Source of the DNA: Heliocidaris tuberculata
Lineage: Eukaryota; Echinodermata; Echinoidea; Camarodonta; Echinometridae
Direction: 5' to 3'
DNA length: 64,000 nucleotides
Assembly: GCA_025618425.1 (NCBI GenBank)
Contig: CM046836.1
Coordinates: forward strand, 11,028,061 to 11,092,060
This document shows, in pieces, positions 11,375 to 23,433 of this stretch (its first letter is position 1; each line of letters begins with the position of its first letter). The translations under genes and the position numbers were made by a program. The notes under the pieces were generated by a model that worked only from the letters and a program-made list of their open reading frames with translations, was not told the DNA's origin and searched no databases.

Positions 11375-12871
11375 TCACAGTCCAAACATGTGGGTCGCAG
11401 GGAAGCCCGGAACGAAGTCCTTGATGGCTTCAGGATTTGCGCTTCTGTAGTCCAATAATTGCTCCATGCACTGTATAGCAATGGGGTCAAACGACATATG
11501 AAACTTGTTGGCAAAGAGTTTGCGATCGACGGCCAGGTGTTGAAGGTAGCCAGCGCCGAAGATACAGATGTTCCTCGAGTATTTGCCCACGCACTCGGGC
11601 GAATTGAAAGTGTTCTTCCAGTGTATAAACCTAACGGTGCTGTTCCAGGATGACTCTGTGTAGCCTCCAGGAACCCCTGGGATTCTGTGGAGGGTTACCC
11701 AGTAGTGCTCGTCAGGACTGTAGGTGTCCTCGCTGTAGTTCAGCAAGTCAATGGCCGTCTTGTTGTGGATGACATAGTGGACAAATTGTCTGATGGCGGC
11801 GTAATAGGCGTTGCCGAAAAAGAACTTGAAGTCCTGCGGAGGCGGTGGCTTGGTGACGTCCTTCACCTTTATCATCATATTCTTGCGGAATTCGTGATGC
11901 ACGCGAGTTCGATGATCAAACCAGTCCGGTGCCACGACACCTGGAATGTCGTTGAGTCCTTGAAAAGCCTTTAACTGGCGGACGATCTCCAGATTGGTTT
12001 TGAGCGGGAAGTCCTGCGCACAGAGGTTCAAGACATAGTTCCAGGGTTCTGGCCGCAGTAGGAGATCGGACATGCAGTTAACATCTGCCTGGAGACGACT
12101 AGAGTGTGCGTAGTTCACTATGACTGGCTTGGATGCTATGAAGACATTTGGCAAGCACGCAGCAAGCGATCGAACGGCAGCCTGAAATGGCGCGGGGGAT
12201 TTGGCGTCTGGGTGAATGCAGTACACGTTCTGGGGTTGGTACACAGCACGGAGCAACCGCTCAAGTTGCGACGACTCCAAATGCGTGATTATAATGTACG
12301 CAATAGGAAACTCTGCCTCCTCCTTGGACCTTGGCGACGTCGGATACCGTCGAACACTACGATAACGCTCGCAGTCGTTGGTCCAATTCTTGACCTCATA
12401 GTCCATGGGTATCTTTCCGCGATTCTCCTTCAGGACTTTCGTGGCCATATTGATGGCCTGACGCTCTCCTCTTATGACTGCCGCGCAGTTCAAGGGAGAA
12501 TAATGTTTGTGATAAGGAGAAACGAAAGAGGAATTCCACTTTCCCTCATCAAAGAGCTTCTTAGCCATAACCCATGGTTGAGAAACGTTTGCTTTCCCAA
12601 GAGCCAAATTGTCAGTTCTACTCGTAACATTTAGGGCAACAAAAACAGAAGTCTGGTTTGGTTTGAGTAAAGAATAAAAGTTCTTGTCAGGTGGTTGTAG
12701 TTCTTGCAGATCTGGTTCTGAGTTGACTGCAGCGTGGTGTCTCCATCTCTGGTACAAAGGATACTGGATGACACCGAGCACAGCAATAATAATGACTATT
12801 CGGTAAACTGTACGTGACGACGTCAAGGAAAATCTACTGCTGACGCGCCTCAACTTGCCGATGACAAACAT
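11375..12871 (-). CDS. GCNT: Core-2-type beta-1,6-N-acetylglucosaminyltransferase (GT14, GCNT family)
   Basis: A complete single-exon frame of 498 residues. Family members transfer GlcNAc in beta-1,6 linkage to GalNAc or Gal of O-glycans (core 2 or core 4 branching) or to poly-lactosamine in the Golgi. What is seen: a short basic cytoplasmic tail, one hydrophobic signal anchor at about residues 23-40 (type II topology), a stem rich in N-glycosylation sequons (N72, N81, N95, N113), then the catalytic domain from about 125. Family motifs include ERLLRAVYQPQNVYCIH (204-220), LCAQDFPLKTN (283-293) and SPDEHYW (385-391); E388 in the last is the expected catalytic base. The luminal part has exactly nine Cys (129, 167, 218, 239, 266, 284, 427, 436, 468), matching the nine conserved in vertebrate C2GnTs. 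The start is supported by an in-frame TAA four codons upstream. One coding exon is also usual for vertebrate GCNT genes. Which acceptor it prefers cannot be told. Confidence 0.93.
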   Translation of the reverse strand: MFVIGKLRRVSSRFSLTSSRTVYRIVIIIAVLGVIQYPLYQRWRHHAAVNSEPDLQELQPPDKNFYSLLKPNQTSVFVALNVTSRTDNLALGKANVSQPWVMAKKLFDEGKWNSSFVSPYHKHYSPLNCAAVIRGERQAINMATKVLKENRGKIPMDYEVKNWTNDCERYRSVRRYPTSPRSKEEAEFPIAYIIITHLESSQLERLLRAVYQPQNVYCIHPDAKSPAPFQAAVRSLAACLPNVFIASKPVIVNYAHSSRLQADVNCMSDLLLRPEPWNYVLNLCAQDFPLKTNLEIVRQLKAFQGLNDIPGVVAPDWFDHRTRVHHEFRKNMMIKVKDVTKPPPPQDFKFFFGNAYYAAIRQFVHYVIHNKTAIDLLNYSEDTYSPDEHYWVTLHRIPGVPGGYTESSWNSTVRFIHWKNTFNSPECVGKYSRNICIFGAGYLQHLAVDRKLFANKFHMSFDPIAIQCMEQLLDYRSANPEAIKDFVPGFPATHMFGL

Positions 12872-13201
12872 TTTGCGTTTTTATCACTTCAGACACGCAT
12901 GGATATTAGCTCAGCTAGCTTTTTCATCAGTGGCAATCTTTTCCCTTTTTCATTCTTGCATTTCACCTCCTATTTGCGTTAAAAGATACATTATCGTTTG
13001 ACGTTGCAGTTTTCACAACGTCTTAAGGAATTGCATTTTAAGAAGTATATAGGTCTATATCAGATCCACGAATAATTCAATTCGGAAGACACTTCTATTA
13101 CCGTTTCAGGAGACACGGACACTTCCGACTTGCCAGGTCCAGGTCATGACCGACATGGCTTGTCCAGAGAGTACGGCAAGATAGCAGATTCCGAATCAAA
13201 C
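12872..13201 (-). other. Probable 5'UTR exon of the GCNT-like gene
   Basis: On the minus strand a pyrimidine tract of ten T followed by AATTCCAG ends at 13202, a strong splice acceptor. It is followed by about 330 bp of non-coding sequence up to the ATG at 12871, with an in-frame stop just before the ATG. This suggests a spliced 5'UTR with the promoter further right. It is inference from splice-site shape only. Confidence 0.4.
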
Positions 13202-13319
13202 CTGGAATTAAAAAAAAAACAAAAACGAATCAGTAGGATGTATATCATCACGAATTACGAGACCAGTTCGTAATCAGCACATGTCACAAGTGACCCCAAG
13301 TATCCACAGATGAGTTATA

Positions 13320-15390
13320 AAGCTAAAAACACCACCGCGAGATTCGGACCCGAAACCTTCATAGGCACATTACACTAATTCAGTATCCACTGTCAAGTTC
13401 AACTTTGACCTTGAACTGATCCCTTTGTGACTGAAATTAACTGGAATTTCGAATGAAGTATATCATCATAGATTGATTCTGCATTATTATCTACAATTTG
13501 GATAGAAATAATTCTGAATACAAATATTATCCTCTAAGCCTTGACAATGAACTAATAATGACAGATACGCTGTATTTGAATTTGACCTTTGTGACCCAGG
13601 GGTAAGATTGAACTTTGATTGAACTCATGAGTCGCCTCTATAACTTTGGGAGTGATTATTCTATTGATTATCATAAATTAATATATAGACCACAAAAAGG
13701 GACGTACCCCTCCTAGTTTAAAGGGCCCCTGCCTCAAAATGCAAGTGGATACCTGTTGGTGTGCAGTTCCACATACATCTGATATTTTTGATATTTAAAC
13801 TTCTAAATATGTGTCATAGATTTTTAAATATTTTTTGAAATAATTTTCTACAACCTGCTAAGCCCCACCCACTTAAAAAATCCCCCAGACCATTTGCCCC
13901 CTGTGGCATCATCTGTCAATCATCAGTGAGCTAACAGCGATTTTGCAAGTGAAATTGGAATTTAACTTTGTGAAAGTTGACACCTGTTACAATACAACAT
14001 ACAATAACAACATGGGATTTGCTATGTCAGACATGTTGTAGCATCAGCAGGAAAACAAAGGCGATGAGGAGGTATTGTATGAAAGCATGCAATTCTATTG
14101 AGTGTGTGCTTAGCTGGCGGAAGTTACATTCCACTATTCTACAATACAATAGACAGTGATCCCCCAGCTCAGCATACGCTCATAATAGAACTAATGATTG
14201 ACAGATGATGTCACAGGGGGCAAATGGTCTGGAGGATTGTTTTAAGTGGGTGGGGCTTAGCAGAAAATTATTTCAAAAAATATTCAAAAATCTATGAAAC
14301 ATATTTAGAAGTTTAAATATCAAATATGAGATGTATGTAGAACTACACACCAGCAGGTATCCACTTGCATTTTGACGGCAGGGGCCCTTTAAACATGGAG
14401 GGGTACGTCCCGTTTTGTGGTCTATATATTAATTTATGATAATCAATAGAACAATCACTCCCGAAGTTATAGAGGCGACTCATGAATAGCCCCCTAGTCC
14501 ATTTGGCACTCCTATGTAGTCAATAGTGAACCTATAGAAAAGCTGCGTACACTGAAGTTTTGTCGTTGATTTGTGATCTTATGTGGTCCTAGAACAATTT
14601 CAACTTTGTTGCCCAAAGGGCAACCTTAAGCAATTTTCATAATTTGCATAAATCCCAAATGGCGCCTGGTAGTCATATTGAAACCCAAGTTTTAAACTAC
14701 ATGTCACATACTAGTGTATGATACATGTATATAGGGTTTCGAGGGACGTAGAATTAATTTCTAACACACTTTTTGAAATTTAAGGTCACGTTTAGGTCAT
14801 AAAGGTCAAATAAAGGTCATATTTGTTACATGCATATACATGACTGGGCATACGTTAGATTTTTAAATTGTTAGAGGTATCTAATGTTTAAATGAAGGGG
14901 CTTTGGGTGTGTAGAACTAATCTCTAAGATCATTCATTCATTTATTGGTCAGAATGGGTCAATTCAAGGTCAACGTAGAACTTGATATTATGGATAGTAC
15001 TTTGTTTAGATATGATTTGTCTTTGACGGGTATGTGGTGCCGAATGCCTTGATGATATTATGTTTTCAGTTTAAATCGAGTTCACAAACTGAAGGTCAGG
15101 TCAAAGTTCAATCTTACCCCTGGGTCACAAAGGTCAAATTAAAATACAGCGTATCTGTCATTTTTAGTTCATTGTCAAGGCTTAGAGGATAATCCAAATT
15201 GTAGATAATAATGCAGAATCAATCTATGATATACTTCATTCGAAATTCCAGTTAATTTCAGTCACAAAGGGATCAGTTCAAGGTCAAAGTTGAACTTGAC
15301 AGTGGATACTGAATTAGTGTAATGTGCCTATGAAGGTTTCGGGTCCGAATCTCGCGGTGGTGTTTTTAGCTTTATAACTCATCTTCAGCC
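13320..15390. repeat. Nested inverted repeat, about 2.1 kb
   Basis: The outer arms (about 13320-13640 and 15070-15385) are long inverted copies; for example 'cgagattcggacccgaaacc' on the left is mirrored by 'ggtttcgggtccgaatctcg' on the right. Inside, a second inverted pair (about 13620-13945 and 14165-14490) starts at TATAACTTTGGGAGTGATTA. The innermost part is the fold-back element annotated separately. The right half (14500-15190) is found again, inverted, at 20540-21190. Confidence 0.7.
13720..14393. mobile_element. Fold-back transposon-like element, copy 1
   Basis: Terminal inverted repeats of about 225 bp begin AAGGGCCCCTGCCTC and end GACGGCAGGGGCCCTT. The loop contains 'gcatgcaattctattgag' and 'ggaagttacattccac'. 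The same arms and loop recur at 59848-60512, which shows a dispersed family. No coding capacity is seen. Confidence 0.65.
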
Positions 15391-15874
15391 AATTAACTCT
15401 GACGCATCTTGTTCACAGGGTGACAGGTCAAGTATGTTTTGTATATGGCACAAATAAATAGGAATGATTTGTCTTCTACCCAATTTGTTTTGCATTTCTA
15501 CTGGCCAAAAACAAAAAGTGTGACTCCAAGTTACTCTCTTTGGTCGACCAGTGGAACAAACAGGGGACTATCACGGTCACTTTTTGTCACACGTATATTG
15601 TTGTAGTCCACAATTATTCACAGTGGTGATGATGATCTGGTATAAGTAACGGATATCACCATTTATACTATATCACCATTTACACCCTCAGTTGTACCCT
15701 AAATTTTCAGTTGTAGGGATTATCTGCAAACATGGGATGTAATGTATGGATTATTTTAGTGTCGTCCAATATTTGTCTAGCTGAAAACCCAAAAGCATGG
15801 TGGTGGGATCTAGCACAGGTTTGGTGGTATTCTTCACGTTTATTACATGATACGTTCCGCAAGCAACGTTTGTA
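15391..15874. other. No gene seen
   Basis: Intergenic sequence with no coding frame or clear repeat recognised. Confidence 0.4.
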
Positions 15875-16135
15875 ATATAATCTTGCTTCATCTGGCTTGT
15901 CTGCAGAAATCCAGAAGGATTTACTGGATTCAAGTCTCAGTTTAAGCAGGAGAATGGTCTCACGAAGTGTTATATCAGGTAAGGATTCATATGTGGCTGT
16001 TCCGTTCTACAGTATTCATAATACCGGGAGTAATATTTGACGGGAACGAAACACCTACTTTGGTTATGATGAACCATCAAATTCAGGCAGCATGGTGGAT
16101 ATTGAGACGATGTTCCGACTTATCTGGCATGGTTA
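15875..16135 (+). pseudogene. Degenerate protein-like segment, family unknown
   Basis: The plus strand reads NPEGFTGFKSQFKQENGL at about 15908, and in a shifted frame DSYVAVPFYSIHN (about 15984) then, after a TGA, NTYFGYDEPSNSGSM (from about 16049). The composition looks like coding, but one frameshift and two stops interrupt it. A donor-like CAG|GTAAGG at 15978 and an acceptor-like site at 16012 would leave only 34 bp between them, too short for an ordinary intron. I cannot assign a family. It may be a decayed exon or transposon gene. Confidence 0.22.
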
Positions 16136-16199
16136 GAAGGCAAGGTTCCCTTAACCACTAATCTCTACGTACCATTTACGTGGAGATCGGTGCCCTTCA

Positions 16200-16740
16200 T
16201 GGGCCACGGAACCGGGGGGGGGGGGGGCTGGGGGATGCAGCCCCCACTGTTTTGAGTAGACACGTAACCCTCCCCCTAATTTTCAAGGAAGAAATCCTTT
16301 CTAGTAATTGATAAAATTGATAAAATCAATATAAAAGACTGTTATTGTAGTGAGAATTCCTATAAAATGCAGATAAAATGCTAAAGATATGATTTGAATG
16401 TCCCGATATTTCCGATTTTATATATCAAAATCTCTCATCCATGTCCATTACTAACATGTTTTCCATTGGTACAAATGGGCAATACATCCCCGCCTCTTTA
16501 ATGCACAGTTAATGCAAAATCTAGGCCTAATAAAGCATGGTATTATATAAACAAACTGTAGAAAACAAGCTCAGATATTTTTACGTGACTTCTTGGGACT
16601 GTAGGCCTACAGCATTCTCTAAAATGACAGTCTATCTATCACATCTTCTACAAGTTCATGAGTCTTCTTTCAGGATTCAGAAGGACGCATCAACTCTTTA
16701 GAGAAATTTTAGGATTATTTAAAATCAGGCGCTGTGGGGT
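16200..16740. repeat. GC-rich repeat tail and AT-rich sequence
   Basis: A G-run followed by 'gggatgcagcccccactg' at about 16216-16242 belongs to a type of dispersed repeat end also seen at 19.16, 27.58 and 62.6 kb. The remainder holds no gene I can see. Confidence 0.4.
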
Positions 16741-16799
16741 GGGGGGGGGGGAGGGGGTACAGTGTCCCCATTATTTAAGGAATTTGGGTATCTTAGAAG

Positions 16800-17660
16800 C
16801 TCCCCCTTTTACATAGATTACTTTACATAAGTGCTTCCTTTCCTTTATATTCCTGCCCGTTCCACAATCTTAAAATTTGATTTTATTACCAATGATAATT
16901 GCCACAGGCCTATTAAAATCTGAGAAGAGCCCCTTCCCCATTTAAAAGTATCCTTTATATTATAATACGTTCCCCTTTTCCAATCTTATAATTGCCCCTA
17001 TTCTTTCTGATAAATGCTCCCTTTATCTTATTTCTATAAACGAGCCTCTTCCCTTTTCATCTCTCATAAAACTCCTAATAAAATCTTTCCTTCGACAATT
17101 CCCTTTTAAATCATTTGCATCAAATGTACCTATTAATCTCTTTCATTAACTGCCTTTTTTGCATTCTCACTTTTCAGATACAAGAATTACCCCCTTTCCG
17201 TCTGATAAGTGCATCTTTACCTGTGGCCATATCCTCTATTCAAATTTGGGAGGTGCCCGTTCTAATTCGACAAGTGCCCCTTCCGCCTTCTTAAATGACA
17301 CTTGACATCTCTGATGAGTGCCCCTTTACACCTCTGATAAGTTTTCCTTAATTCATTTTGAAACGTGCTCCTTTTCTTTCTAAGAAGTACAATTCCTTCT
17401 GATAAGAGCCCCTCTTCCTTTAAAAAAAAAACAAAAAAAAAAAACACCCCTTTCCCATTCTCATAAGTGCCCTTTTTACCTCTGGTATAAAGTGCCAATA
17501 TTCATGTGCGACAAATACCACACGTTTCATCCTCTGATAATTGCTCTTTTTAATATGACATACTCCTGCTCCTTTTCTTTTTTGATAAGTGCCATTATCA
17601 TTCTTGATAAGGGCCCCTTTTTTCTTGCTCCATAATTTGTGCCCCTAATCTATTGCGATT
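16800..17660. repeat. Degenerate array of GATAAGTGCCCCTTTT-like units
   Basis: Over about 850 bp, units resembling CTGATAAGTGCCCCTTTTCC recur roughly every 35-50 bp, strongly diverged (for example about 16990, 17010, 17205, 17265, 17312, 17400, 17460, 17585, 17605). It reads as an old tandem satellite. No frame is open across it. Confidence 0.5.
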
Positions 17661-18239
17661 TAGAGCAAGTTTACTTTAATTTCGTCAAGGCTTGCTCGCT
17701 ACGCTCGCTCACATTTATATTTGATGTAGTTATGTTACTTATTAGAGGTCTTTTCAGTCTCTCTTGCCGAGACTGTGTTTAAACACCTTTCAGAATTTTT
17801 TTTTCTCTCTCTCTCTCTTTATAACATGTTGTTGATTACCATGCAACCTCACAGATCTTTAAAAAAAAATGCTCGCTCGCTCGCTTCGCTCACTCACACA
17901 TTAACATGTACGTCATCAAACCCAACTGCAAACTCTGACCTTAAGTAAATTATATTAGAGCATGTAAGAGAGAAACCTAATTGAAATCCTTATAAATGTA
18001 ATCACAATGTAGGGTATATATGACAATGTTTAGAGATTGTAATTTTTCCCGTTGTAGGTGCCCCCTTTTTCCAGAAATAGCCCTTATCGGTGCCCCTAAA
18101 CTTTGAAAATTTCCCCTCAATGTTGCGATCATCCCCCCCCCCCCCCACTGCTTAAACTGAATTTACGCCGGTGCATTAATGAGTGAAATCAGATCAGCCC
18201 CCCCCCCCCCCACTCTCAAAAACGCTCCGCGGCCCCTGC
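17661..18239. repeat. GCTCGCTCGC-rich segments and C-runs
   Basis: Two similar segments, 'gcttgctcgctacgctcgct' (about 17689) and 'gctcgctcgctcgcttcgct' (about 17871), lie about 180 bp apart, followed by C-homopolymers at 18133 and 18199. No gene is seen. Confidence 0.4.
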
Positions 18240-18394
18240 CCTTAACACAAAGATTTTCAGTCAATCGCAGATTTGAAACAACCGTTTTGATTGGTCTGTA
18301 GGGGTCATCATTTTGAACGAGATATTCGTGAGACAATGATGTAGACTGGGGTATCAAATGTTGCGATTGATTGCAAATCTTTGTGTTACGGGGC
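18240..18394. repeat. Fold-back MITE-like element
   Basis: About 155 bp with inverted ends: CTTAACACAAAGATTTTCAG on the left against GCAAATCTTTGTGTTACGGG on the right, and a 'gattgattgc' / 'tcaatcgcag' continuation. Confidence 0.55.
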
Positions 18395-20535
18395 CCAGAT
18401 CATCAAATTCGGCAAGGGAACATCCTATATATTGTTTTAAACTATAGGCCCTACCTTTCCAGCACCACACCCGTGATGAACACATGGATCTTCCTGCATA
18501 GAAACTGCATAGTCCTAATATAATCTACATGCTAGAACTGAAAGTTTGCATTATTATTGCAACAATATAGATCAGACTATCTCACACATACAGACAAATT
18601 TCAATCAAGAGTGGCAGAAGAAATCCACAATCAAGATATTTTACATGGCTTTTCAACATCAATTTTTGAGACAGAAATATACTGTGTTACGGGATTTTTC
18701 GTTCTCGGATAGTAGAGACACATTTCAGTAATATCCACTGGGAAGATTTCCATGTTTTCCTGTCGAGCACTTCTCATTTGCTGTAATAATTTTTTGTAGT
18801 ATCTGAACAATCAAATGGAAATCCATCATTTTATTATAGTGCCACATGTTCATTCCTACAACTTAACATGCTTAAAGGGCTGTGTTATTACTCAACTAGC
18901 CGGTGACAGATTTTGCCTACTTGGATATCCATATGAGCATGATGAGTGAGACGTAAATGTAAGGCGGAGAATAACCTATGCTGAAGCTGTTAACTTGATG
19001 TACAAGAAAAATTATTAACAGCTTCAGAATCTTAGTAGCAATCGCTCTTGGTTCCAGCAAAGATCATGAACACAAGCCAAATGATTTTCCAAGTGCATTA
19101 CTACAACATCAACAGCCCAGCAAGACTGTCTCAGACGTCAGCACTGGTGTATGGGTGGTGGTGGTGGTGGGGGGGGGGGGGCTTGGGGGCTGCAGCCCCC
19201 CCCCCCCAAAAAAAACAATTCCACGACCAAAAATGAAAAAAAAAAAAAAAAAAAAGGAAAAGAAAGGATAAGCAAAAAAAGAAAAGGGGATGAAAAAAAA
19301 GAAAGAAAGAAGAAAGAAAGAAGAAAGAAAGATAAAAAGAATAGACTTTCATTTTATATAGCCCTTTCTCTGATTGCAGTATGTCATTTAGAACGTATAA
19401 ATGGCCGAATTTTCTTAGTATCTCCCCTTCCATAGAAATATATGCATCTTTTGCATGCAAGATATATATTTTTATCACAGTTTTCTTATTACATAGAAGG
19501 GGAACTTTCCTCTTATACCCAAACCAGCCCCTTTACAATTTGCTCTCATTGCACACTATCGTGAAATTTCTTTCGAAACTTAAGGAAGTAAATGATAATA
19601 ATAATACATCACACTACTCAGGCTCAGAAGGGCTCTAGAATGCAAACTTTCACTATTCACAATGGAAAAATCCTCTTAATCCACTTCAACTTTAAATTAA
19701 AGAAAATCTATAAAAAGATATTGAATAAGCAGAGAGTAATTGTCCCCCGAAATTGAAAGTCGCAAAAACATTAACATGATTAATGAAGATTTAAAGGGAT
19801 TCGGTAACTTTGTGAAGGCTTGATTTAATAAATTGTTGAATTTTGATATCTGTCTTGTATAATGATGTTCAGAAGGATAAATAAATAGCCAGGCATAGAA
19901 AGGTTTTCAAATATATAATGCTATTATTAAGATATATATATGATTGAATACTCCCATTTAGAAAGCGTATGGCCATACGCTTTACGCTCTACAAAGATAC
20001 CAAATCACTTTAAGCTGCCTATACATCCCCATAAGAGAAAAAAGGAAAATAGTGAATATCAAGCTCAGACTTTGATCATTACTTGTGTGCATAAAAGTGG
20101 TCTACAATGCAAAGTTTCAAACCACAAAACGTAAAGATTTTACTGTTTTGCGACCACGTAAAAAAGAATATTTAATCTAGCATGGGCGTTGGATAAGTGC
20201 GACAATTTCATGGTACAGCAAAAAATGCAAAGTCTTATTATTTGTGGGAGGGGCGGGGATGTACCATTCAAAGGATTTATATACGAGTATAGTATTATTG
20301 CGTTCCTGGCGCTTTAGAAAATACTTCAATTTATTCTTACTGGCGCAGCCCCCTCAATTTTTTGGCTCATTACGCCACTGGACGTCAGTGCTATGCATAG
20401 GTGCTATAGACACCCTGAACTGTAGCACCTCGAGTCATACGACCTAATATATTTGTAGTAATTCAACATTCAATGGTTTGCAGTATACAAAAACGTAAAG
20501 AAACTAAACTGAGATGATTTGAAGCGGCAAAATTC
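18395..20535. other. Gene-poor stretch with simple sequence
   Basis: Holds G, C and A homopolymers with GAAA-rich purine sequence at about 19146-19345, and a perfect 22-bp palindrome at 19962-19983. No reading frame here has coding character. Confidence 0.5.
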
Positions 20536-20539
20536 TGAA

Positions 20540-21190
20540 TACATATACTATTCTCTGAGTCCTGACAATGAACTCAAAATTACAGATATTTGAATTTGAG
20601 CTTTGTGACCCAGGGATAAGATTGAACTTTGACCTGAACTTCTGTTCGTGAACTCAACTTAAATTGAAAATAATTATAACATCATCAAGGCATTCGGTAC
20701 CACATACCCGTCAACGACAAATAATATCTAAAGAAAGTACTATCCATCATATCAAGGTCAACTTTGACCTTGAATCACCCCTTCTGACAATGAATGAATG
20801 AATGATCTCAGAGATTAGTTCTACACACCCAAAACCCCTTCATTAAAACATTAGATATCTATAACAGTTTAGCAATCTAACGTATGCACGGTCATGTAAA
20901 CAGGTAACAAATTTGACCTTTATGACCTAAACTTGACCTTAAATTTCAAAAAGTGTGTTAGAAATGAATTCTACGTCCCTCGAAACCTCTATATAATGTA
21001 TCATAGACTAGTATGTGACATGTAGTTCAAAAGTTGGGTTTCAATATGGCTACCAGGTGCCATTTTGGATTTATGCAAATTATGAAAATTGCTCACGGTT
21101 GCCCTTTGGACAACAAAGCAGAAATTGTTCTAGGACCACATAAGATCACAAATCTACAAAAAACTTCAATATACGCAACTTTTCTAGATT
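20540..21190. repeat. Dispersed repeat, inverted copy of the 14.5-15.2 kb segment
   Basis: Shares long stretches, reverse-complemented, with 14500-15190: for example 'gtgacccagggataagattg', 'ctacgtccctcgaaacc' and 'ttgttctaggaccacataag'. It shows that the outer part of the nested repeat is itself a dispersed family. Confidence 0.65.
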
Positions 21191-21227
21191 CATGAAATGT
21201 CAAGCCGATGCACCATTGGTACATAAT

Positions 21228-21836
21228 AGACCGCTTCGATAATGTATTTACATTTTATGCATACCTTTAATCCAACAAAGGTTGTTCTTGACAACCTGAA
21301 AGCTTTACCCGAGACTTGCCGAACATAGCAACAAGTAATGTATGCAAACTGGATTCCAAGCACTGAGGCTCATTATAAAAAGCAGGTTAATGGAATAGCT
21401 CGTCACTAGGACTGGTGCTCAAAGAAGAAATGCGCATAAATTTGAATACATTACAGAACCGGTCTATTGAATAATAACCACCTGGCATGCATGAGCATTG
21501 ATCAAGTATTCGTTTCAGTGGGTTTTAGCAGGCATTTTCGTAATGCATTCAAATTTATGCTTACCTCTTTGTCAAACTCCTAGTAACGAACTATTACATC
21601 CACCTGTTACAAGTCATTGTATTTCCATGGTCCATGGTCAGAATGCAGATTGCATACATTAATTGTTGCTAGGTTTGGCAAGCCAAAATGTTTGTCCAAC
21701 CTAACAACGCCCAATACATGCAATTCACATTCTGACTATTGAAAAAGAATAGGTTTTTACAGGTGAATGTAATAGTTTGTCACTAGGCAAACGTGTATAA
21801 ATTTGAATACATTACGAAAATGGCCTATTTGGTACA
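21228..21836. repeat. Two tandem MITE-like copies
   Basis: Two related fold-back units (about 21228-21467 and 21530-21836) have ends resembling AATGCATTCAAATTTATGC and its complement. Internal 'gcaacaagtaatgtatgcaa' or its inverse is present. Another copy lies at 47715-47942 and a decayed one near 3.9-4.1 kb. Confidence 0.55.
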
Positions 21837-21983
21837 GATGACCTTAACCTGCTCATGCTCTTACGGGTTATCTGAAGAAAAAAAAATGCAACAAGATTTT
21901 GATTAACAACATCTCAACTATCCTCAATGAAATTTTATAGGTAATTTTATAGTATTATCTCCTAAAGGTACTGTGAATTTCAA

Positions 21984-22120
21984 GGGAGCGTTTCATCAAG
22001 CATTTTGTCAGTGATTTTTACTGACAAATTTGCTCTCAGCCAATCAGATGCAAGGATTTCAGTAGCTTATAACAGTTGTCTGTAAAAATCACTGACAAAA
22101 CATTTGATGAAACGCTCCCC
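21984..22120. repeat. Fold-back MITE-like element, family 1, copy 2
   Basis: GGGAGCGTTTCATCAAG on the left mirrors TTGATGAAACGCTCCC on the right, and the centre has CAGCCAATCAGATGCAAGG as in the copy at 1659. Confidence 0.65.
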
Positions 22121-22770
22121 AGAAGGATCCAAGCTAAAACTACAAAGTTCTGACCATTTTTGTAAAACGTACCATAGTGGTTTTCCCTAGGTAAGGGTAT
22201 GTGTCTGTAACATGCACAATTTTAATTTTCAATCCTTTTGTAGCGTTTTTGCAAAGTTTGCCTTGTCATTTTCTACTCGTTTATTTGGCAAAGTGCCATC
22301 AACCCATTGTGTTGTTTTTCAGAATGTACCATTTATTCATAAAAGTATTTAAAAAACTGCCATTTATCCAGAACATAATTCGTTAATGTTTCCCATAATT
22401 TACCACCTCTTTATGAAATTGCTGTATAGGACACCAATTGTCCTCTCTTTTCATACTTTAAAACCTGCAAATAAATTTAAAAAAACCCTAATCAAACAAG
22501 TAAGAAATACAAAATAAATCCCCCCCCCCAAAACAGAATGAAATAATGCAAAGGAAGAAGTGCATTCAGCTCACAAAATCAGAAAAAATGTTACTTTTTA
22601 AAATGCTTATATTACAAATATGATAGAAATATCATGATTCTTGCACCACAGTTAGATAGAATAACTATTCCAGTTTTATTTGATACCAATTTGTGGGGGA
22701 ATCAGTAATGAATTTACTGGATAGGAATCAATTACATACGTACATGGTCATGTGTCATGAACTGAGCAGC
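22121..22770. other. No gene seen
   Basis: AT-rich intergenic sequence with a short C-run at about 22501; no coding signal. Confidence 0.5.
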
Positions 22771-22773
22771 GTT

Positions 22774-22893
22774 TCATCAAACGGTCATAAGTACAAGTTC
22801 GCCGACATCCCATTGAAACGCCTGTATCAAAATTAACATGCGTTTCAATGGGATGTCGGCGAACTTGCACTTATGACGGTTTGATGAAACGAT
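22774..22893. repeat. Sharp fold-back palindrome, family 3
   Basis: Arms of about 55 bp (22774-22829 and 22841-22893) are nearly perfectly complementary. They begin CGTTTCATCAAACGGTCAT and contain TTCGCCGACATCCCATTG, with only about 11 bases between. It should form a stable hairpin. Confidence 0.7.
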
Positions 22894-23338
22894 GCCCAGG
22901 TTCCCAAAAGGGTGGTGCTGTTACACATTTGATTTCATGCTGAAACAATGTTGGATTTTTTTTCAAAACCATAAAAGCTATTTCAACAAATTTGGTACCA
23001 TTTTAAAGGTCTATTACCATGCAATTTGCCTGCAAAGTTTCATTGATGAAGGATATATGGAATTGGAGTTATAACATTCTAAAGTTAGAAGACAGGGGTG
23101 GTGCCGGAAGCGGCGCCTCCTGTAGAAAGTCAATAGGAAAATTCACATTTTAATGCAATTTTTTGAAAAATGCTTATATCTTTGTCAAAATTTGGCAAAT
23201 AACTACAAACTTGGTATCAATTTGAAGCTTACATACTCAACTTTATTGCCTAGTGATTGAAAAGTAAGGCTTGCTGAGCAAAAGAAACTGAAATACCAGG
23301 AATTTTCGTTCAAAAGTGGCACAGCAAGCACTAGGTTA

Positions 23339-23433
<95 letters not shown>

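Noticed and set aside
12104..12634. A 176-codon plus-strand frame
   Set aside because: It is antisense to the GCNT-like gene, whose minus frame carries all family motifs.
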